Origin: Chaetomium olivaceum | Lineage: Eukaryota; Ascomycota; Sordariomycetes; Sordariales; Chaetomiaceae | Direction of reading: 5' to 3' | Assembly (NCBI GenBank): GCA_039881045.1 | Contig: JAYWVB010000021.1 | Location: 434,001-498,000 of the forward strand | Length of the DNA stretch: 64,000 nucleotides | Part shown: piece by piece, positions 1-10,500 of the stretch | Numbering within the stretch: the stretch's first letter is position 1 | Layout: every line of letters begins with the position of its first letter | Notes under the pieces: generated by a model | Seen by the model: the letters and a program-made list of their open reading frames with translations, nothing else | What the model was told of the DNA's origin: nothing | The model's database searches: none | Made by a program: the position numbers and the translations under genes

Positions 1-1
1 A

Positions 2-571
2 GTCAGGGCATGGCGGCAACCCCGGCAGCGTCAGCGACCCAACCGCCTCCCCGCCATCACCCTCTGCATGACAGCTTGGTTCATGTCCTGCTTTATCGGC
101 ACCCTCCCCATCGAAGCCGTGCTCCGCGTCTGGGACGTGTTCTTCTACGAAGGCTCGCGCACGCTTTTCCGTATCGCCCTGACCATTTTCAAGCTCGGCG
201 AGCGCGAGATCAAAGCGGTGCAGGACCCGATGGAGATGTTTGGCGTCGTGCAGACCTTCCCCCGCCGCCTGGTCGACTGCAACCTGCTCATGGAGACGTG
301 CTACAAGCGGCGCAACGGCATCGGCCACCTCAGCCAGGAGTCGGTCGAAGAGAAGCGGCAGGAACGGCGAGAAGGCATCCGCCGATGGAAGACGGAACAA
401 GAAGCCGCTGCCAGCGACAGCAACAGCCCGCGGCCCTCGACGAGGCACCGGTTCGGCGCGGGGGCGTTGGGGTTGGACCTGGCGACCGATCTGGACGAGG
501 TGCGTCGCAAAGCCACGCTGTTCGGGCGGCGAAAGGATCGCGAGCAGGACCGGGCTGCCGAGGTGGCTTAG
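2..571 (+). CDS. TBC-domain Rab GTPase-activating protein, C-terminal part
   Basis: This is the 3' end of a Rab GAP; the 5' part lies outside the window. Rab GAPs speed GTP hydrolysis by Rab proteins and so control vesicle traffic. The visible stretch reads AWFMSCFIGTLPIEAVLRVWDVFF followed by EGSRTLFRIAL in pieces typical of the last helices of a TBC domain (the LRVWDxFFYEGS signature). The catalytic Arg and Gln fingers would lie upstream and cannot be checked. After the domain comes a charged linker and a basic C-terminus ending at the TAG/TAA-type stop at 569-571. The first 65 bases are open in frame but do not look like TBC sequence, so an exon may begin near 74 after the CAG at 72-74. 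Which TBC subfamily it belongs to cannot be told from this fragment. Confidence 0.8.
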   Translation, partial: VRAWRQPRQRQRPNRLPAITLCMTAWFMSCFIGTLPIEAVLRVWDVFFYEGSRTLFRIALTIFKLGEREIKAVQDPMEMFGVVQTFPRRLVDCNLLMETCYKRRNGIGHLSQESVEEKRQERREGIRRWKTEQEAAASDSNSPRPSTRHRFGAGALGLDLATDLDEVRRKATLFGRRKDREQDRAAEVA

Positions 572-1709
572 CGTGCGCCCCGGCCTCTGTCGACTATGCC
601 CCGAGACCGTTGACGCCCCCTCGACTAACAGTCATTTACCTATTTTCTTTCCCTTTTGTCACAAGGCTCGCGTCGGGGACGCTTTCACTTCTTTTCGCTG
701 CCACCAGACTCTCGTCCTTGGTCCCGCTCCTTTTGTTATTTCCTGGACAACCGCATGTAAGGTTGCCTGAGCTGCGGCGATGGGGAGGGGCTGGTGGTGA
801 ATGCTTCGTGTATATTTTTAATGTGTTTTACTATTCCTGGAATGGGTTCCCCGTCTAGCGAGCTTTCTCATCATCTGGTAGCGTTCATATGGGCATTGGC
901 ATGGCATGGCATGGCATGGCATTGGGAAGGCGGAGAAGATAGGCACTGGTCTCCTTGCCGGAGGAGAGGGAAAAAGAAAAAGGCTACTACTTACTTGAAA
1001 GATTTTCTATGTGTGGAAATGGGGGTTATAACTGGATACAAGATATCGGGGGACGAAAATGGGCGACATCGCGCCGTAGATGGCGGCGACAGCATGGTAG
1101 ATGAGCAATCAAACAAGCTATATACCCTTTGCTAGACGTTTCTCATGGTTTTGACCTTTCCCAGAGTTGTCTTGTGGCTCTTTACGTGTGCATGTGCTGT
1201 CAACACTCCACATCGTCCTTTTGTGGTCGAATATGGAAGCGGATGGAGGACAAGGCGCAGTGACCCTGGGAACCGCAAGGCAGCAAAAGACATTATTCAA
1301 TTCCATGTAAGTATCCGCTGCACTATCAATGAGCTCATCGACTTGCTATGCCCTGAGTCTAGTGGCATGGTTGGTAAGGCTGAGTCGGCGTTTCCTCCGC
1401 CACTTCCACCGATTAGCTACGAGCTGGTCATCCACACCAACAGGAACCACCTTTCTCCCTAGCTTCAATGCATGCCCCGTGTCCGGGGGGTTGGAAGACT
1501 CCTGGTACGCCTCTTGGTACGCTTCCTCGTCCGCCTTGCTCTCCGTGTATCCCCCGTCGCCACGGTATTCTCCCCCGCAACGTCCGCATGCCTAGTGCCC
1601 AGCGGAATCAGTATAGACAAGACAACCACCCACACCATCAACTGCCAGACCAGCGCCACCAACCTAGCGAAGCCGAGCACCACCAAGCAACACCAGCACC
1701 AAAGCCTCT
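572..1709. other. Intergenic region with a short 5-bp tandem repeat
   Basis: No gene is supported here. It holds the 3' flanks of two convergent genes (TBC GAP and E2). A pentamer repeat (GGCAT, about five units) lies near 896-922. The open frames on both strands have no recognisable protein character. Confidence 0.5.
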
Positions 1710-2427
1710 CTACGGCCCCACACTCCCACTCCCACTGCCCCCCGACCCAGCAGGACCAGCAGCAGCAGCAGCACCCCCCTTCTTATCATCCCCGCCTTCC
1801 CCCCCAGCTGCAGCCCCGCCGCCGCCGCCGCAGCCGCCACATCAAACCGCACCGGCCCCTTCGCATAGCGCTGGACATAGGCGCGCGCATTCTTATCAAA
1901 CTCCTTGCGATCGCTCCGGAACTCGTCGGCGATCCTCGCCTCGAGGGGGTCATCGGGCAGGGGCTCGACCAGCAGGGCGCGCACGGCCTCGAGCACGCCG
2001 GCCAGGCGCGTCGAGGGCTTCCAGTTCTCGGCCTTGAGCGGGCCCAGGCAGATGCTGCCCAGGTTGTCGTTGGTGACGTTGGGGTGGTATATGCGCGTGG
2101 CGAAGGTCACGGTCGGCGCGCGGAAGGGGTAGTCGACGGGCAGCGAGACGACGAGCCCGAATTTGCCGCCCGCGTAGACGGTGTTTTCCGGGCCGTCGAG
2201 CGTGACGTGCCATTTGTGCAGGTCGGAGTCGTCGGGCAGGGAGATGCTGATGCCTGGTGGGGGGTGGTGGTGCATTCGGCGAGCTCCTGTATGGTGGGGG
2301 GTGCCAGAGTTAGTGGTCAGTTACGATGACGATTGGGGTTTGGACGGATGGAGGAGGGGAGAGTAGCGAGGGGAGGTGAGCAGATGTGCGTTCGTACCTT
2401 AGCAATGCGTTTGTTCTGGGACGCCAT
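1710..2427 (-). CDS. Ubiquitin-conjugating enzyme E2 (two frame breaks in homopolymers)
   Basis: An E2 accepts ubiquitin from E1 on a cysteine and passes it on with an E3. Exon 1 (2427 down to about 2398) encodes MASQNKRIAK with a GTACGA donor; the intron ends at CAG near 2287; exon 2 continues ELAEC, then PPPGISISLP. The UBC fold is clear: HKWHVTLDGP, the YPFRAP segment, HPNVT, and the active-site stretch GSICLGPLKAENW with the catalytic Cys in SICL. To join ELAEC to PPPG one C must be added to the six-base run at 2259-2264. A second missing base in the seven-base run at 1799-1805 changes the tail from an implausible leucine-rich string into a Gly/Ser/Lys-rich disordered tail ending at about 1710. 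Without that correction the frame runs on to 1664. E2 identity is firm; which E2 is not. Confidence 0.85.
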
Positions 2428-3199
2428 CTTGGGATTTGTATTCCCCGTTGAAGGGAGTGGGTTGTTGATTAAGATATTACTGGAAGCGAAGTTGAAGTGG
2501 TTGGTTTGGAGGGGCCGAGAATATTATGGTCAACCAGTCGGTGTTGCCAAAGGTAATGTGAGAAGCGGGAGCTGGTGGGTTTGGAAAGGTATGGTCTTTG
2601 GGAAAGTTTGAAGCCGGGTTTGGGTGAGAGTTGGGATGAAATACCCAGCAATCGGTGTTGACGGAGGGGCGTTTGATGCGTCAGTCAGTCATCAGGTGGA
2701 TGAGCTAAGTAAGGCAAGCAAGCTCATCTTGGAGGGAGCAGCCTGGAAGGTGGGGTTGAGCTTGGAGTGACGCGGGGTGGGCTGAGGTGCCAAGGCGCTG
2801 CTTGAGCTCCGGCTCTGGGTCCGTCGGCCAAGGAGAGTCAAGGACGTCGTTGGTTGGCCCCGCGATTTGAGGGAGGGACATGCCCAATTTGGGCAAGCCA
2901 ACCATGACACTCACATTGTGTAAATGTATGTACATACAGTAAGGACCGAAAATAGTGTCCAGAATTTTCAAGTTCAAACTTTCTCCGCACGGGTCAGTTT
3001 CCACCCTTGGGCTGTCGCTGACACTGTGCGCGAGAACCAACTCCGCACATCGACAATGGAATCAGCTCCAAAACTGGGTCCAGCTGAGAATCCACTAACT
3101 AGCCGCTTTGGCTTGCGCGGCTCAGCACTGAAGCGAGCTGGAGGTTGGCAGACGCCAGCCAATCAACGCTGCAAAGGGTGACGACGAGATAACTGCAAA
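2428..3199. other. Intergenic region
   Basis: Upstream flank of the E2 gene. Open frames on both strands show no domain or convincing protein character, and no repeat stands out. Confidence 0.4.
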
Positions 3200-6100
3200 T
3201 TATGCACTTGTACTTCGTACAGTACCATGATTGATTTCCGGATTCCTTACAAACAAAATATAGCTACTACTAAGCCTAGCAACAGAGGCCAGAGACGAGA
3301 GCGTGTATGGATGGTCTTCCCCAAACACTCGCCGCAAGGCCGGGGCACAGTCCTCCATCAGTGCTAAAGCATCTGCGCGTCGACCTTGACCATCCCAAGT
3401 GAGAGCCAGGTTATGCATGCTTATCAGCGTGTCAGGGTGATCGGGCCCGAGCTTAGTCTTGCTAGTCTCCATCACCAGATGTTTAGCTTCTCGGCCTCTA
3501 ACCACCGGCCCTGATACTTATATGTTACCGCCAAGTTGGCCATGCTCTTTAGCGTATCGGGTGATCGGCCCCGAGCTTGGTCTTGCGAGTCTCCATCACC
3601 TGTATGTTCAGCTTCTCGGCCTCTGACCACCGGCCCTGATACTTGTATGTTACTGCCAAGTTGGCCATGCTCGTCAGCGTGTCGGGGTGATCGGGCCCGA
3701 GCTTGGTCTTGCGAGTCTTCATCACCTGTATGTTCAGCTTCTCGGCCTCTGTCCACCGGCCCTGTTCCTTGTATGTTACCGCCAAGTTGGCCATGTTCGT
3801 TAGCATGTCGGGGTGATCGGGCCCGAGCTTGGTCTTGCTAATCTCCATCACCTGTATGTGTAGCTTCTCGGCCTCCGACAACCGCCCCTGGTTTGTATAT
3901 ATCGACGCCAGGTTATCCATCCTTTAGCGTCTCAGGATGATCGGCCCCGAGCTTGGTCTTGCTGGTCTCTATCACCTGCATGTTCAGCTTCTCGGCCTCT
4001 GACCACCGGCCCTGTTCCATATATGTCAACGCCAGGTTATGTATGCTTGTTAGCGTATCGGGGTGATCGGCCCCGAGCTTGATCTTGCAAGTTTCGGTCA
4101 CCTGCACCCTCAGCTTCGCAGCTTCCTCCCATCGTCCTTCATCGTAGTACATGCGACCAAGCACACGGATCCCACAACTTCATATCTTATCCGGTCCGCA
4201 TCTTCAGCATCGTTCTCGCCCATGGAAGATGCACCATCAATGTCGCCGAACTCAGGCTGCCCCTTCCCTCCTCTCATTTGAAGCATGCCGCTAGAATGAA
4301 CGCCATATACCAAGAGCGCCACCGACGGTCCGGCATATTCCGCGTTGCCCGCCACTGTACAAGACTGTGCATGGCCACCCCTGGCCACTGTCCTTCCACT
4401 CGCTGGAGCAGGCTATAGCGGACCAGCACATCGCAGCTCTGCCGTACCGGGAAGCTGTCCCATTCACCCCTTTAAGTGGAAGAAACTGCCGAGATTGGCC
4501 CGGCATGATGTCGTCAGCTTCACCGTCTAGCTGAGTGTCGACGGCTGCCATGCCAAGACACGCAAGACGGAACAATTCATCCTGCACAATGCTGCCTTTA
4601 AATTGTGCTAAGAACATCAGTAATGAATAGTCGGGCTCTAGACTTGGATGTTGTCTCCTGATCATTCCGAAGCTGGTTATCCCACACTGTTACACTGTCT
4701 TCTATCTCAGTAACAGGCCCTGGAAGCCGTCCAACGTTAGGACTCATCGCGATGTCTGTCATAATCGGCGAGATACTGCGATAAATCATGCTCGGGCGCA
4801 GATCCGTTGCCGATGTAGGCACCTGCAAGGTCGATGGCAACGCCAGATATCCCAGTCGTTGCGCTATCTTGTCGCAGTCGCGTCGGATCGCCTCCGAAGC
4901 CAACTCCGCGTCGAGCTGTAGGTGTTGGAGAGAAGAAGCCACACCTTCCACCGTGACATGACGCCAATATGCTCCAGCCTCGTAGGCCCATGGGGTGAGC
5001 CTCACGCTTTTGTCGTATCGACTGGTCACGATAACGCTTCCCGGGGTCCCTTTGCATGATCTCCCGGATCCCCCAGCTGACATCGTCTGCATTGTCGACA
5101 ATCACCAGCCATTCGTCAGCCCTCTGTTCTGTCGCGAAGCCATCGAAGAACTGCTTGTACGATGCCGTCTCTTAGAACGGACTCCTCTGCTCGGCATGGT
5201 CCTCAGGAAGCCCAAGATCGGCAGCACATCTTCTGAAACTAGATCGCACTGCCTCTTCGTCTGTCGCATCGATCCAGAGATGGGGTTGTATCGATCTTTG
5301 CTTCTCGGCGTAGGCTAGCGCCAGCTGGGATTTGCCGGCCCCACCTAATCCATGAAGTACAACTGCATAGGGGACGCTTCCTCTCTTGTGCCGTATCTTT
5401 ATCTTCTGCTCAATCTCCGCGGACAGCTCGGCCCGCTCGGTGTAGGTATGTACCGTCTCGAGCGGTACAGCATAGTGGTGTTTTGGTTGGGAAGCTACTT
5501 TGTTTTAGAAGCCTGGATCTGTCTCCGCCTATTCTACGTACATACCTCTGGGGTGCTTGGGTGATGATACGGCCTTGGTACATCCGGCAAAGTATATCGC
5601 TGACCTTGTCGTACTCGGGGTCATGACAAGAATAAATTTGACCACTCGGAGTTGTTCGAGGGGAGTTCTGCTGAACGGCTCGAGCGAATACCAGGCGGCA
5701 GGCACTGTAGCTGAAGAAGGGTGACAAGACATCGATGAGGTCCGTTTCATTTTCCATGCCCGGCTGAATCTATACTTACCCGTTAGTATGATTGTAGTTT
5801 TAGGAGCTACTGACCTGGCTGCTGTTGGTGATAGTTTCGTCATAAAAAGCAGAATATATCAAGTGCCGTCTGGTCCAAGAATTTGGGCGAAGCTCCGTTC
5901 CTGTAACCACAAGACCTGAGAATTCATCGCGTTTAGCGATTCGAGCAGGGAATGGTTCGGCTGATCGTTGACCATGGGAATGAGCGACGCAATATCCATT
6001 CCGCCCGTTGGGAACACCAAAGAAAATACGCCGACGATTCTCCTTACCAATCCGGTTCCGAGTTGGACTCTGTCATTTGGATTAGTGCCTCCTTGATCAG

Positions 6101-6770
6101 AAGACCACCAAGGCTGTGCCCAATAAGGATGAGGTGTCTTTGCGTTCTGGATTCCAACAGGCGACAGATGTCGCCGCGTAGAGAGCCGGCAAAGTCGTTA
6201 AGCCCAGCAAAACTAGTACTGTCCTGTAACTCGCTATCATATCCGTAAATCATCACGCGAGCAGTAACATCTCTGGCAGGCTTTCGCTTAACCACAATGT
6301 GCCCTGCCTTTATGCACAAACGAGCCATAGGGGGCCGCCCAAGCCAGGGACCGCAAGCACGTCAACGGCATGGTTGCCGATCGAAGGAGAGAACAGAACG
6401 GTAACCCCACGGAAGTGCTGATCGATAGAAAGTCGGGTGAGGGAGCCCCGCTTTCGTTCGACACCAACAGTGTGCCGTCTAAGGATAGACCGACGTCGAT
6501 CGTTAGTTGGTCGCCGCGCGCAAGCGTGCGTAGTCGATGCGGCAGACGTTGGAAGCGGACTGTCGCAACTTGGTCCACGCCGGAGGTCGGTGCAAACGTG
6601 TGGACCCGGACGCCGTTACCGATGCTGTTTCCATCGTGTCCATCTCCGCCGTCCGCCGAATCACTGCCCGGTGGCCGTAAAGCGGGGTGTTGTTGCAAAA
6701 CTTCTTCAAGCCCCGCCTCGTCGAAGTCGGCTGGTACGCCGCTGATCCTCCATGTCTGATGGCGGGGTTG
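3200..6770 (-). pseudogene. NLR-type gene: alpha/beta-hydrolase, NB-ARC, TPR (many frame breaks and one nonsense codon)
   Basis: Read on the minus strand, the pieces appear in the order of a fungal NLR-like receptor. First comes an N-terminal module starting WRISGVPADFDEAGLEE (about 6755-6450). Next is an alpha/beta-hydrolase with GYDSELQDS and the nucleophile elbow LIGHSLGGLL (about 6100-6130), then GMDIASLIPMVNDQPN (about 6000). An NB-ARC ATPase follows, with P-loop GLGGAGKSQLAL (5324-5350), Walker B WLVIVDNADD (5083-5113) and SVIVTSRYD. Last is a kinesin-light-chain type TPR array (4160-3300). The reading frame changes about ten times. Several breaks are fixed by one base in a homopolymer, but a TAA at 5172-5174 lies in-frame between two well-kept segments, and at least two breaks need a two-base change. 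In fungi such proteins act in self/non-self recognition and cell death. It may be truly dead or partly an assembly artefact. Confidence 0.75.
3400..4160 (-). repeat. TPR-coding tandem repeat, 126-bp unit
   Basis: Six to seven units of 42 codons encode the TPR_10/TPR_12 type pattern with core NLAVTYKYQGRW and EAEKLNIQVME. Adjacent units are nearly identical at DNA level. For example, TTGGCCATG recurs at 3661 and 3787, exactly 126 bp apart, while the preceding interval (3536 to 3661) is 125 bp. That odd spacing matches a one-base loss near 3557, where GGG stands in place of the GGGG found in other copies. High identity between units is usual for fungal NLR repeats under concerted evolution. Confidence 0.85.
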
Positions 6771-6779
6771 CGCCGACGC

Positions 6780-7040
6780 CGCGGCGATCCGATGGGTATG
6801 TTCGATGGGCAATTGTGACTTGCCAGCCCCGCCCAGTCCGGCGACGGCCACTCGAGCGGCGGGCTCGGAACATCGCCGTTCAATTTGGTTGTCTTCACGG
6901 CCAACGATATCGGGGTCGGTCACGGACGGTGTCGGCGGTGATTCTGGCCGTTCAGAGAAGGTCGGCAGGGCATCCGACGGATCGAGCGGCGGCAATCTTA
7001 CCCAGCGACATATGGGAGTCCGTATGGACCGGTGCATCAC
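6780..7040 (-). pseudogene. NB-ARC fragment of a second NLR, fused upstream
   Basis: Directly ahead of the hydrolase-type N-terminus and in the same frame lies a separate NB-ARC start. It has the pre-P-loop VGRED motif, then RVAVAGLGGAGKSQL and EHTHRIAAA. In ordinary fungal NLRs this segment is followed by the remainder of the NB-ARC domain; here it runs within a few residues into HQTWRISGVP, the N-terminal module of the downstream hydrolase NLR. The arrangement looks like a deletion or recombination junction between two NLR genes. No start codon can be assigned. An artefact of assembly between paralogues is the alternative. Confidence 0.6.
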
Positions 7041-7537
7041 TCTGTCCCACCTGGATACCCCGGTTTCCGGATAAAAAGGATGCGGACTGGGTTGGCAGCG
7101 ACATCGCTGGCGTTAGTTGTCAACACTATCCAGTTGAACGGCAAGCCATCAATGTGGTTGCCCTAAAGGTAAAGCGGTGCGGCTGAACACTTGCTGCCCA
7201 AAGCCTGCGGCTTATTGCATCTGCGCACACGATAGGCTGGATCAGGCAGCTCCTTCAGCCTCAGCTCTACTCAAGCAACAGCCAATGTGGCGTATTAACA
7301 TTTTCTGCAAGCCTGTGATTTGCCTCGAGCCTTAGATTGTCAAATTCAGGCATGTTTCTTCCATGAACACACACACTCCGAAACCGAAACGCCTCATCCA
7401 TTCCGTGGAGTCTAGTGGTAGCCTGTCCCTGCAACTCCGCAGACCTCGAAACCATCTGGCGATAGAGGCCTAGAACGAACCCATTTCCCTAAAGGAATAA
7501 CCGCACATGTGTTCAGTTCAGTTTCCCCAAACCATAT
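7041..7537. other. Intergenic region between NLR remnant and HIR3 3' end
   Basis: No coding signal. It holds the 3' flank of HIR3 and whatever preceded the NLR fragment. The small open frames lack recognisable motifs. Confidence 0.4.
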
Positions 7538-10500
7538 TTATCCCTCCTCCTCTGCCTCCTCCTCTTCATCCTCATCCTCCGTAGCATCAGCATCTCCCGT
7601 TACCGGCCCTCGCAGCGCAGACACATCGCCCTCTTCCAGTCCCTCCCCGCCCTCTTCATGCTCTTCTTCAGTTTCCTCATCTTCCCCAATCTCATCATCC
7701 CCCCCATGCTCCTCTCCAACACCACCTTCTCATCCACCTGCTCGCCTTCTATTTCACCCTCACCCTCATGCTCCTCCCCATCCTCACCCTCCGCCTCCCC
7801 CTCGCTCTCCTCCTCCGTACTCTCCCCATCCGCCCCCCTTTCACCGTTCCCGCATCCACACTCCGCCTCAGATTCGGAAACAACAGCGACGGCGGGATGT
7901 CATCCTCATAATCCGCCGGCACATCACTGAGATCACTCTCATCATCCGCCGAATCATGCACACTGCCCGGCGGACTCGAGATATCGCTGCCTTCCTCCAC
8001 CCCATCCCCACCACCACCACCACCACCACCACCACGCGCCACCGTAGCCTTCCGCGCGGCCGCACCACCACCTCCGACACCACCACCATCATCACCCACA
8101 TCCTTCATCTCCACATCCCCCTCCTCGCCCTCTTCCTCCCCGCTCTCCTCCCCACTACCCTCTTCCCGGCAGCACGCGCCCCTACCCGCGCACTCGACAC
8201 ACTGCCCACCCTCGACCTAGTCTTGCTCCCGCCCGCGGCGCCGTTCGCGGCGCCACCCGCCGACCGCGGCGGCACCTCGGCAGCGCGCAGCACGGCCTGC
8301 ACGGCCTGTTCGGCCTTGCGCAGGATGTTGGGCCGGCGGATGCCGCCGCCCGCACGTCCCGACGCGGCGGCGCGCGGCGGGGCGTCGCCTGCGAGCGAGT
8401 GCCGCTCTGACTTGTCTGCCCGGTCGGGCTGCTCCGAGTTGGCGCGCAAGGAGCTTAGGGCTGACGGGGTCATGTCCTTGTCTTTGTCGCGGGTGATGAG
8501 GGCGTGGAGGAGGAGGCTGGTGGACTTGGCGTTGGTGTTGCTGTCTGGTTTGGAGTCGGGGTCGCCTGGGGGTGTGGTGGGGTAGTTTCTGTTGGTCGGG
8601 GTCGGGGAGGTCGGGTTTGACGTGTAGATAAATGGCTGAATAACAGTCTGTGATGAGATCGTCGATGGGCCGGCCTTCATGAGGTTGGAGTTGAGCTTCT
8701 TGATCTCGACGGCCTCTTTCATGGCCGTGAGGACGGCGTTGTTCTCTGCCGCGGTGGTGGTGGACCAAGCAGTTATCTTTTCGCCCACGGCGTCAAACTC
8801 TTCCTGGCTGAGGGTTTTGAAGGCGTCCTCTTCCGTGAGAGGCACCTCAAAGGTCCGACGGAGGAGCTTGACATAGGCCAGAACGCCAAACTGCCACAAT
8901 TCGTTAAAATGGTAGAAATCGGCGCCCTTTTTGCGGATGCGGCGAAGTACGGCCTCGAGACTGACACGATCTTTCATAACGTCGAGTACCCGGACCATAT
9001 ACCGGATGTACTGTTCCGTGTAGACGTGATGGCGGCCCGGCCGCTCAGCGTCGCACTTCCACACGTTCATTACCATGGTCTTGGTGAACATGCTTTCCCG
9101 CAGCACGTTGAAAGCGGCCTTGGCAGCAGCGGAACTTTCGTTATCGCTGGGTCGGTATCTTCGTCGAACAGGATGCGCGCATGACGCATAATAATGCGAT
9201 GTTGCCAGTTGGACTTGTCTTTATCGCGTAGGTACTTCAAGCACCGCACCACGTACGTTTCCCACTCCTCGGCATTGACAACGGGAACCTCCTGACCACG
9301 ATCTGGTGCGTATGGTTGGCGTTGCAGAACGCTTGCGGCCGCCTGGATCTCCATGTCGCCCCGCATAACTAGCTTGTGAACAACCGACACGATTTTGTAG
9401 TGTGGTTCTAAAATCGGATCCTGGCCGTGCCGGGGTTTCGGGAGAGATGAGACCACTTCGATTGTCTTCTCCAGCGCGTCGATGACGGCCTGGACGGTCG
9501 GACGGCGCAGCCGGTTCTTCTCGTCGAGTTCCTCGGGCGGCTTCTGGTACATCTTCCAGAGACACTTGGCAACCATGTACGGGTTCTTCCAATCTTTGGG
9601 TTTCCCTACCGTGGCCTTCCGGAAGAGGTGAGCTGCAAATTTCCAAACTTGGTAGTCCGTCATCTCGTTGTGCAAAATCCTCTTGTACGTGCCCGCCCCC
9701 CCGCCTCGATGAAAAACCTGTTCTGGTCGGCGTGTTGAAAGGGTTCCATGGCAAACGGGCTGCGGCTTGACGAGTACATACGCATCCCGAATTCGTGGAA
9801 CATGTCGTACAGCGCTTCCTCGTCGTCTTCTAACGAGGTAAGAACCGCAGGGTCTGAGGCCCACGCGTATGAATGGGATAGAGCCATGATGTAGCTATGG
9901 ATGGCATTCCGCTGAAATCTCACAAGCTCGGCGCGCTCCTTGTTCATCTTGTCAGCGGTCCACAAGACTGACTCGTCCAACTCGTAGTCAAAACACTCGG
10001 CCAGGCGAAACCAGGCATCCCAGCGGTCCGGCGTGTACTGTAGCTGTAACCGCAGATACGTGGCACCAATGCGCAGGTCGTCAGTGGCCCCCGGTGTCTG
10101 TCGGCGATTCAAGTCGACGCCCTTGAACTTGGTGAGGGCAATCATCCCGAGAAGGAAGAACCAGCCCTGCTTGGCCGGCGCACTCTCGGGGTATTGATGG
10201 TCACAGCGTCCAAATCCACGCTACCCGTCAAAGCCTGGTAGAGATGCAACGGATGGATCGGCGCTTTGAGATACTCGGAATAGTTGCGGAGGTTGTGGGC
10301 CATTTGGGGGCTCGACTTGGCAGATCCGATTGCTTGCTGCATCCGCTCGATGGTTGTTTTGAGGTCAGATTTGAGCAAGTCCTTCATCGACATCCTGTTA
10401 GCCAACATGGTGACCTTGCCGACTAACTGCAGTGCCTGGCGTTTCTCCAAGTTTTCAGGTTCGCAGCCGTGGTCTTGCACCTCCCAGATCCCTACTCCAA

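Noticed and set aside
7509..8585. Long plus-strand open frame of 358 codons rich in Ser, Pro and His
   Set aside because: It is the antisense of the HIR3 acidic and glycine-rich tail, whose GAG/GAA/GGT codons make reverse frames open; no protein character of its own.
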